From CAG-217 sp963638105 (lineage in GTDB: Bacteria > Bacillota > Clostridia > Oscillospirales > Acutalibacteraceae): a DNA stretch of 11,674 bases. How positions within the stretch are numbered: position 1 is the first letter of the stretch; each line of letters opens with the position of its first letter. The DNA is taken from assembly GCA_963638105.1 (NCBI GenBank), contig CAVHPP010000032.1:1-11674 (forward strand). Reading direction: 5' to 3'. Made by a program: the position numbers and the translations under genes. Positions 6,069 to 11,674 of the stretch are shown here, one piece after another. The notes beneath the pieces were generated by a model. That model was not told the DNA's origin and made no database searches. It was given only the letters and a program-made list of their open reading frames with translations.

Positions 6069-6101
6069 AGGAGGAGTGGGTGAATTATGCCCATTTCTCC
6101 T
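6069..6101 (+). promoter_or_regulatory. Leader hairpin covering a ribosome binding site
   Basis: The RNA can form 13 consecutive pairs between 6069-6081 (AGGAGGAGTGGGT) and 6089-6101 (GCCCATTTCTCCT), three of them G-U, with the 7-base loop GAATTAT. The stem contains the AGGAGG ribosome site of the 20-codon leader ORF, and that ORF's ATG lies in and beside the loop. Outside a two-base mismatch, AAA (6064-6066) can pair with TTT (6104-6106). Since the transcript should start near 6061, this would be an almost 5'-terminal structure. It could block translation of the leader ORF, protect the mRNA, or act as a weak attenuator through the TTTT that follows. Confidence 0.6.
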
Positions 6102-6149
6102 GCTTTTATATCCTGTGGCGCCGAGGGCGCTGCGCAAAATGGAGCGTGA
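6087..6149 (+). CDS. 20-codon upstream ORF in the sialidase leader
   Basis: ATG at 6087 runs for 20 codons to TGA at 6147-6149. The encoded peptide begins MPISPAF, has a single cysteine, and ends AAQNGA. The site AAGGAGGAG lies 10 to 12 bases upstream, stronger than that of the sialidase gene itself. The ORF is in the same reading frame as the sialidase gene, separated only by the TGA and two codons. The sialidase ribosome site GGAG (6141-6144) lies within its last codons. A second hairpin (GGCGCC-GAG-GGCGCT, 6117-6131) lies inside it. This suggests translational coupling or a leader peptide, but a chance ORF is possible. The peptide resembles nothing I know. Confidence 0.45.
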   Translation: MPISPAFISCGAEGAAQNGA

Positions 6150-6155
6150 ATCTTT

Positions 6156-9100
6156 ATGGCAAAAAAATGGACAGCTGTGCTGATGGCCATTCTTATGGTG
6201 CTTACCGCATTTCCGGTGACCACCGCTATGGCAGCCGGCAGCAGCGAGGCAAGTAAGCCGGCAGACGGTACGACGCAGGGTCGTCCCTTTGTTAGCGATA
6301 ATCCGTCCCATTGGTACCGTATTCCCAGTATGGTTACCTTGGATGACGGCACTGTCGTTGCAGCTGCCGACGCCCGTTGGAACGGCGGTATGGACGGCGG
6401 CGGTAACGATGTGATCACCGCCCGTTCTACGGATAACGGCGACACTTGGTCTTACACATGGGCCGGCTATTACGGCGATAACGGCAATGTGTTTAACAAG
6501 GCGTCTACCAGTTATTGCGACAGCAATATTGCAACTGATGGCAAGATCCTGTATATGCTGTCTACTTTCTTTGCTTCCGGCGTTGCCATTAACGGCAGTT
6601 CTGCGAACGCACAGCCTTCTAAGGACACCGGTTTGGACAGTCAGGGGCGTCTGCTGCTTGCTCGTAACGGCGGCAGCTATGACTATTATGTGGGTGCGGT
6701 AGGTGCTGACGGCTATGCCAGCATTTACAGAACCAGCGACAGCACCGTCGTTAGCGGTTATAAGGTGAACGGCGAGTTTGAGCTGTTTAAGAATGACGCT
6801 TATGTTGGCTGCGTTTGGTACTCTAACTGTGAGTTCCAGGCCAAGAAGTGCCAGTACCTGTTTTTCCGTACTTCTGCGGACGGCGGCAAAACCTGGAGCG
6901 CGCCGTCCTTGGTGAATGCCAGAAAGAGCGGCGAGAAGTTCTTGGGCGCAGGTCCCGGCCGTGCCATCGTCACGGATGACGGCACCATTTGTATGCCGGT
7001 TTATGTATACGGCGACAATACTTGGGGCTCCGGTGACGCTTCTCAGGCTACCAGCTTTATTTACAGTAAAGACCAGGGCAAGACCTGGAGCCGTACGGCA
7101 AACTTTACCAGCACCGCTTGGGGCGGCAGCGGTTGGTCCAGTGAGGCGCAGCTTGTAGATTTAGGTAACGGCGTGGTGCGTTGCTTCTACCGTAACGGTA
7201 AGAAAAAAATTATGTACTGCGACGCCTCATGGAACGGCTCTGGCTATCAGTGGGGCGATGTGGTGAATACAGGCATTGACATTTGGGGTAACTGCCAGCT
7301 GTCTGCCGTTATGTATCCCTATCTGATAGACGGCAAGCGTGCCATCTTGGTTTCCTCTCCCTCCTCAACAGAGGGTCGTAAAACCGGCGCCATCTTTACC
7401 TTGCTGCTGAATGACGACAATACTGTTTCTACCGAATATGCCAAAAAGACCATTACCGCAGAGGGCGCAACCTTTGCGTACTCTTGCTTGACGGTGCTGA
7501 AAGACGGCCGCGTGGCAGATTTGTACGAGACGGACGCCTGTGACTTTACCTATAAGGTTTATGATATAGCAACGCTTACCGGTATGGATGTGGATGTTCC
7601 CACCACAACGGATATTCAGATGAATGTGGGTCAGAAGAAGACCTTAACTTTCTCCGAGCAGAATGTGAATAACTCTGCAAGCGATATTGTGTCTTTGTCT
7701 GCTGCGAAGGAAGTACCCGGTGCCACTGCCAATAAGGCAACGGACGCCAATTACAGCGGCGATTCCGTTTCTGTAAAGCGTGCTTTGTATACCTTTACCT
7801 CTACCGGTACGGAGTATACCATTGCCCACGCAGGTATGTACTTAAGTGTGGGTACAAACGGTAAGGCTGGCTATCCCGGTGCGTCTACGCCTGCCAATGT
7901 TACATTGCGCGCAGTAGATGGCGGCTTCCAGCTGTTGCAGGACGGTCATTACGGCTTGTATTTCCAGCAAAAGGATTCTAAGGGTAATACCGTGAATCAC
8001 TTTGAGCGCTGGGACTTTACCGGTAAGGGCAAGAACGACCAGGACGAGGCCGAGGTATTGGCAGCCACCACCTTCCAGCTGTACCGCAGAATCCGCACCG
8101 GCGAGACCGGCAGCACGGAGCTGCCCGGCTACATTCAGGTGAATACCGTGGATGACGGCGAGGAATATTTGATTGTCTATCACGGTACGGACGGTTATTT
8201 CCTGCTGAATCCCTCTACCTCTACAACGAATATGTATGCCCATTGCTTAAAGGCAAACGGCGGCAGTGTGATTGACGGTTATAATGTTACCGTTACCGCC
8301 AACGCAGTGGGCAACGCTGTGATACAGGCAGGACTGAATACTTATAATATTACGGTTGTGGACGGCGACTTGGCTGTGACCGGTGTGGTTAAGTATGATC
8401 CGGTGATTTATACCCACGGTGACGCTTCCGGTAAGGGGCAGCCGTATATGTATTGCGGTTCTTTGATTTCCGACGGTTCTCAGGCCGGCGAAAAAGAGAC
8501 CCATTATACGCTTAACGACAGTCGATACACCATTACCGGCATAAAGTGTGTGGAGGATTCCGCCGCGGATATTAAACATGCGGACGGTAAGCTCAGCGGT
8601 ACTTTGCACATTGCAGATACTGTGGAGTATGCAAATTATAACAAGGGCGAGACGGTTACCATTGAGACCAATTTGACAGATACGGACGGCAATATTTGGA
8701 CCCAGACCGATAAGCTGTATGTGGCTTCTAACCCGGTAGCCGGGCACACAATCGGCACGCAGCAGATGTGGGGCAACTGGGGTAATCATGTTAATATGTT
8801 GCCACTGATTTATGTTGCTGAAAACTCTTACGGTAACACGGACAGAAAAACTTATACCGGAACGCATCAGATTTGTAATGCATACAATGTTGAGGATGCC
8901 AATTCTCTTGTTTATAAAAAAGATACGACTTCTATCGGTAATTTGTTGAGTTCTTCCGCAGGAGACAAGTTGGCTGGATTAGGTGACAACAACAATTCCG
9001 GCGGTTCAACAGGAAGTCAAAGTAATTTATTAGAAGTTAAAGATAGTTCAACTGTTTCTGCGTATTATTATTATGATATGAGTTCAGATACCAACATGGG

Positions 9101-11303
9101 TATTACGCGGAATAATTCCGATGGTACCAACTTCTCTTTGAAGTTGGGTATTACACCGATTTCTGTTTCGGGTGGCAACGCAGACGGTGCTTCTATTGAC
9201 TTTCCTACTAACGACAAATTGAATTATTTTACAGGCGACGGATTTACTGCGGATAGAGTTTATTTTGATTCTTATTCTCTTGGCGTTGCAGCAAAGCAGT
9301 ACGAGACCATTACCGGCACAACAAATGTTACTGCAAATAATACTGCAACTATGTCAGGCGTTGCGGAACTACAAGCGCACTTAAATACAACATTCAAGTC
9401 TGCAGGAACCAAGAATGTAACCAACTGGTTAAATCTTGGTCTGAATTTCCAGGTCAAAGTTTGCAACAAGAGCAACGAGCGCACGCCTTATAATGAGGCG
9501 GTGAGCAAGGTGCGTGTGTCCACGGACTACACCAAGGCATCTTGGGACAAGTACACCACCGCGCTGCTGAACACAGAGGCATACCTGAACAATTACACCC
9601 TGCTGACCACGGACGAGACCACCCAGGATGTGGGCACGGTTTTGGATTCTACTTATACGGGCCTGACCAAGCGCGCCGACTTTACGGAGCTGGAAAAGGT
9701 GGTAGAGCAGAACAAGGCGGCTTATGATAAGGGCTTTGCCGGCAATGTAACCGATACAGATCAGAACAAGTACACGGTGGACAGCTGGCAGAACTTTGAG
9801 ACCGCCTATAAAGCCGGTGCGGATCTGCTGGCGAAGTATCCGGAAAAGGACAGAAACAATGTGGCAGGCTTTACCGTAGGTCCCGATTCTGCGGAAAAGA
9901 CCACCCAAACCCAAATTGATGAAACCGCAACCCAGCTGAAAAACTCCGGCCTTGTGGTTGCCGCGGACGCCAGCGCCTATGAATCTGCCCGCAGCATCAG
10001 CGCCACCATTGACCGCACCGCGTTCCCGGACGGCGGTACCGCCATTACCAATACGGTAACCAACGGCAACGGCACCATTTATAAAGCCTACAACGGCAAG
10101 GATTATGTGAATGTGCCTGCTGCCCAGCAGGGTACGGTAGACGGCTTTACTACGGATTTGCTGAGCAATATGAATGTAGGCGAGTCCTCCGAGAGTGGCC
10201 GCACCTTTACCGTTGCCTGCACCGTCAACGGCAATGCATTTGAAACGAAAGAGGCCAAAACGCTGTATCACTACGGCACCATTGCACACTTGGATTTCTC
10301 TGCTTACAAGACGCAGGATACCGTTTGTGTGGTACACACGGCAACCGGCGACACCAAGATTGACCTTGCCAAGTGCAATTATCAGCTGGCATTGTTGGTG
10401 CAGCAGGATACCACCATTACGGTGACCACTGCCACCAGCCCCAATGTGATTGTTGCCGACTACTTTGGCACGATTTTGGGCGCATTTGTGGGCGCCACCA
10501 GCGTAACCGTACAGGGCAACACCGTAAAGGTGGGCGACACGGTGATTACTGCCAAGGATTCCCCCAAGTACAAATTTACCGGTTGGACCTGGAGCGAAGG
10601 CACCCATCAGGTGCCGGCGGATCAGGTTGCGCAGATTGTGCAGAAAGGTACACGCACCGGCGTGGATGTGAACTACACGGTCAGCAATAACGGCACGGCT
10701 GCCAACGCCTTGATTAACGGCGCTACCCAGTACACCGCACCCGGTATCAACAAACCCTTAGAGCTGACCTCTGACAACGCAGAGTTCTGGACCCGTACCG
10801 TAAACGGTGTGGAGACTTTGGCTTCTTATGAGCAGAATGTTACCCTGTTCAGCGCCAATACGGATACCACTTACACAGCTTATGCCAGCTTAAATGATCT
10901 GCCCAGAGATTTGCAGGAGCAGGCAGAGAGCGGCACCCCGGCTTTGAATGGCGTAGGCTTCATTGCAGACAACAAGTTTACCATGTCCTGTGATTATTCT
11001 GCCGGCGCAGATGTGACCGTCTTGGAGGTGGGTGTGATTTACTCCACCACTCAGAACGGAAAGGACACCCTTGTGAAGGGCGGCAACGACACCACCACCG
11101 TGGTTTCTCGCAATGTTGCCCACTGGACAGGCAGTCCCAATTCCGGCACCTTTACCATGACCAAGAAGGGCAGCGATACCGGCAGCCATTATATGCGTAT
11201 GTATGTAAGCTACCGTACTTCCCGTATGAATACCCAGGTACCCTTTGTGGTTTACGGTGATATTTATCAGTGCGTAAACGGCGCCTTTTCCGCAGTTCAC
11301 TAA
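6156..11303 (+). CDS. Large secreted sialidase (GH33-like) with FIVAR-like repeats
   Basis: This is a probable exo-alpha-sialidase that releases sialic acid from host glycans outside the cell. A signal peptide (residues 1 to about 27, KK then a hydrophobic core ending AMA) leads into a six-bladed propeller at about 45-480. It has WYRIP at 53-57 with R55 of the arginine triad, and three Asp boxes: STDNGDTW (91-98), SADGGKTW (240-247) and SKDQGKTW (304-311). Other likely catalytic residues are D80 (acid/base, in MDGGGND), E330, R346, R408, Y442 (AYSC) and E458. Beyond that, about 480-880 is beta-rich and may bind carbohydrate. Residues 880-1105 are encoded by AT-rich DNA. Two helical FIVAR-like repeats cover about 1112-1268, followed by beta-sandwich or bacterial-repeat-like domains to the end. 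There is no LPxTG motif, membrane helix or S-layer domain. The ribosome site GGAG sits a rather long 11 bases before the ATG. Domain limits are approximate. Confidence 0.87.
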   Translation: MAKKWTAVLMAILMVLTAFPVTTAMAAGSSEASKPADGTTQGRPFVSDNPSHWYRIPSMVTLDDGTVVAAADARWNGGMDGGGNDVITARSTDNGDTWSYTWAGYYGDNGNVFNKASTSYCDSNIATDGKILYMLSTFFASGVAINGSSANAQPSKDTGLDSQGRLLLARNGGSYDYYVGAVGADGYASIYRTSDSTVVSGYKVNGEFELFKNDAYVGCVWYSNCEFQAKKCQYLFFRTSADGGKTWSAPSLVNARKSGEKFLGAGPGRAIVTDDGTICMPVYVYGDNTWGSGDASQATSFIYSKDQGKTWSRTANFTSTAWGGSGWSSEAQLVDLGNGVVRCFYRNGKKKIMYCDASWNGSGYQWGDVVNTGIDIWGNCQLSAVMYPYLIDGKRAILVSSPSSTEGRKTGAIFTLLLNDDNTVSTEYAKKTITAEGATFAYSCLTVLKDGRVADLYETDACDFTYKVYDIATLTGMDVDVPTTTDIQMNVGQKKTLTFSEQNVNNSASDIVSLSAAKEVPGATANKATDANYSGDSVSVKRALYTFTSTGTEYTIAHAGMYLSVGTNGKAGYPGASTPANVTLRAVDGGFQLLQDGHYGLYFQQKDSKGNTVNHFERWDFTGKGKNDQDEAEVLAATTFQLYRRIRTGETGSTELPGYIQVNTVDDGEEYLIVYHGTDGYFLLNPSTSTTNMYAHCLKANGGSVIDGYNVTVTANAVGNAVIQAGLNTYNITVVDGDLAVTGVVKYDPVIYTHGDASGKGQPYMYCGSLISDGSQAGEKETHYTLNDSRYTITGIKCVEDSAADIKHADGKLSGTLHIADTVEYANYNKGETVTIETNLTDTDGNIWTQTDKLYVASNPVAGHTIGTQQMWGNWGNHVNMLPLIYVAENSYGNTDRKTYTGTHQICNAYNVEDANSLVYKKDTTSIGNLLSSSAGDKLAGLGDNNNSGGSTGSQSNLLEVKDSSTVSAYYYYDMSSDTNMGITRNNSDGTNFSLKLGITPISVSGGNADGASIDFPTNDKLNYFTGDGFTADRVYFDSYSLGVAAKQYETITGTTNVTANNTATMSGVAELQAHLNTTFKSAGTKNVTNWLNLGLNFQVKVCNKSNERTPYNEAVSKVRVSTDYTKASWDKYTTALLNTEAYLNNYTLLTTDETTQDVGTVLDSTYTGLTKRADFTELEKVVEQNKAAYDKGFAGNVTDTDQNKYTVDSWQNFETAYKAGADLLAKYPEKDRNNVAGFTVGPDSAEKTTQTQIDETATQLKNSGLVVAADASAYESARSISATIDRTAFPDGGTAITNTVTNGNGTIYKAYNGKDYVNVPAAQQGTVDGFTTDLLSNMNVGESSESGRTFTVACTVNGNAFETKEAKTLYHYGTIAHLDFSAYKTQDTVCVVHTATGDTKIDLAKCNYQLALLVQQDTTITVTTATSPNVIVADYFGTILGAFVGATSVTVQGNTVKVGDTVITAKDSPKYKFTGWTWSEGTHQVPADQVAQIVQKGTRTGVDVNYTVSNNGTAANALINGATQYTAPGINKPLELTSDNAEFWTRTVNGVETLASYEQNVTLFSANTDTTYTAYASLNDLPRDLQEQAESGTPALNGVGFIADNKFTMSCDYSAGADVTVLEVGVIYSTTQNGKDTLVKGGNDTTTVVSRNVAHWTGSPNSGTFTMTKKGSDTGSHYMRMYVSYRTSRMNTQVPFVVYGDIYQCVNGAFSAVH
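8790..9470 (+). other. AT-rich segment inside the sialidase gene
   Basis: Base and codon use change within the intact frame. Counting by hand, 8881-8940 and 9001-9060 each have 20 G+C in 60, against 34 in 60 at 9481-9540 and 26 in 60 at the left edge (8761-8820). Codons such as AAT, TTA, GAT and TCT become frequent, then give way abruptly near 9470. The segment encodes about residues 880-1105, rich in Asn, Ser, Thr and Tyr, just before the FIVAR-like repeats. Module exchange with another gene is the simplest explanation. Confidence 0.65.
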
Positions 11304-11320
11304 AGAAGGAGGACAATAGA

Positions 11321-11431
11321 ATGAAAGCATACGATACTCCGACTTTAGATGTAGAGTGGTTCACCGCCCAAACAGCACTGAGCCAGAGCACCACTGACCC
11401 GGATAAGGAAAATCCCGGCACGGAGTTCTAA
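11321..11431 (+). CDS. 36-residue peptide with a YxxPxL N-terminus, cotranscribed with the sialidase
   Basis: I do not recognise a named family. The 36-residue peptide starts MKAYDTPTLDVEWFTAQTAL, continues with a Ser/Thr-rich stretch, and ends in an acidic tail (PDKENPGTEF). It has no signal peptide, membrane segment or cysteine. Evidence that it is real: a perfect AGGAGG (11307-11312) 8 bases before the ATG, a start only 17 bases after the sialidase stop, and a strong terminator 13 bases after its own stop. Y4-x-x-P7-x-L9 matches the YxxPxL motif that RRE proteins bind in lasso-peptide leaders. Short proteins with a similar K-x-Y-x-x-P start also occur, from memory, in gut Clostridia without a known role. 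No modification enzyme or exporter specific to it is in the window. It might be a modified-peptide precursor, a partner of the sialidase, or a regulator. Confidence 0.72.
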   Translation: MKAYDTPTLDVEWFTAQTALSQSTTDPDKENPGTEF

Positions 11432-11444
11432 TCTAAGCATAGAA

Positions 11445-11480
11445 AACACCCTCGACCAAACGGTCGAGGGTGTTGTTTTG
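11445..11480 (+). terminator. Intrinsic terminator of the sialidase operon
   Basis: A perfect 13-base-pair stem (AACACCCTCGACC 11445-11457, GGTCGAGGGTGTT 11462-11474) with the loop AAAC, followed by GTTTTG. It closes the sialidase-peptide transcript and marks the peptide gene as its last member. Confidence 0.93.
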
Positions 11481-11518
11481 TGTTGGGGCATTATCATATT
11501 GTATTATGATGTAGTGAT

Positions 11519-11544
11519 CGTAGGGGCGGCAATCTGCCGCCCGC
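11519..11544 (+). repeat. Palindromic repeat, family 1
   Basis: Identical over 26 bases to 4502-4527, with stem GGGCGGCA-ATC-TGCCGCCC. As at 5830-5880, it lies downstream of a terminator and next to family 2 repeat sequence. Confidence 0.85.
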
Positions 11545-11549
11545 TTAAT

Positions 11550-11670
11550 CCCTCAGTCACTTCGTGACAGCTTCCTTTACAAGGGAGCCTAACAAGATGT
11601 AACCGTTTTGCCTCCCTTGCAAAGGGTGACTCCCCGCAGTGCGGGGAGATGTCGCGCAGCGACAGAGGGG
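11550..11670. repeat. Inverted pair of family 2 palindromic repeats
   Basis: Two related units face each other. The left one (11550-11589, minus orientation) contains the hairpin GTCAC-TTC-GTGAC (11556-11568). The right one (11610-11670, plus orientation) contains CTCCCCGC-AGT-GCGGGGAG (11630-11648) and TGTCGC-GCA-GCGACA (11650-11664). They share the ends CAAGGGAG / CTCCCTTG and CAGAGGG / CCCTCAG. The 20-base spacer between them is partly conserved in the decayed copy at 5887-5928, so the spacer belongs to the element. The right unit carries an extra GC-rich hairpin absent from the left one. The element may continue past the window edge. Confidence 0.75.
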
Positions 11671-11674
11671 ACGG

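Noticed and set aside
5918..6256. A plus-strand frame overlapping the sialidase start, including a possible GTG at 6080 just after AAGGAGG
   Set aside because: The frame runs into the sialidase gene out of phase, its product has no signal peptide or domain, and the GTG is only 5 bases from the ribosome site. The 20-codon ORF from 6087 is a better use of that site, though this is not certain.
9429..10607. A long open frame (392 codons) on the minus strand opposite the sialidase gene
   Set aside because: It lies wholly inside the sialidase coding sequence. Its translation is Gly/His/Val-rich with no recognisable domain, as expected of the reverse complement of Thr/Ala/Asn-rich codons, and the sialidase frame is clearly the coding one.
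11321..11431. A complete lasso-peptide or other RiPP cluster
   Set aside because: Only a leader-like motif is present. No RRE, cyclase, protease, radical SAM or dedicated exporter lies in the window, and the peptide lacks the lasso T-x-G junction. The idea is kept as a hypothesis only.

Overview
The window looks like the chromosome of a Gram-positive anaerobe of the Clostridia, probably a gut member of the Oscillospirales. This rests on the protein types (MATE exporter, YhhN-type lysoplasmalogenase, a large secreted sialidase with FIVAR-like repeats), on sigma-A promoters and strong purine-rich ribosome sites, and on the dispersed palindromic repeats of the intergenic regions. The organism assignment is inference; nothing here names a species.

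Layout from the left. The 5' part of a tRNA-Asn (minus strand, cut by the window edge) is followed by a minus-strand membrane acyltransferase. Its promoter diverges from that of a compact plus-strand operon: mutY, a MATE transporter (11-nt overlap) and a YhhN-family membrane protein (12-nt gap), closed by an intrinsic terminator. Next is a monocistronic gene for a secreted protein with two fibronectin type III-like domains. It appears to begin with the rare start codon ATT and ends at a perfect terminator. A roughly 330-base intergenic region holds palindromic repeats and then a full-consensus sigma-A promoter. This promoter drives a structured leader with a 20-codon upstream ORF, a 1715-residue secreted sialidase (GH33-like) and a 36-residue peptide gene, all ending at one strong terminator. 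The window ends in more palindromic repeats.

Functionally, the first operon combines housekeeping DNA repair with membrane transport and possibly plasmalogen lipid turnover. The right half is an accessory, secreted-protein region for sialylated host glycans. The points most worth following up are the tiny YxxPxL peptide cotranscribed with the sialidase, the folded leader with its upstream ORF, the ATT start, the AT-rich segment inside the sialidase gene, and two families of dispersed palindromes, one of which has a recognisable decayed copy.
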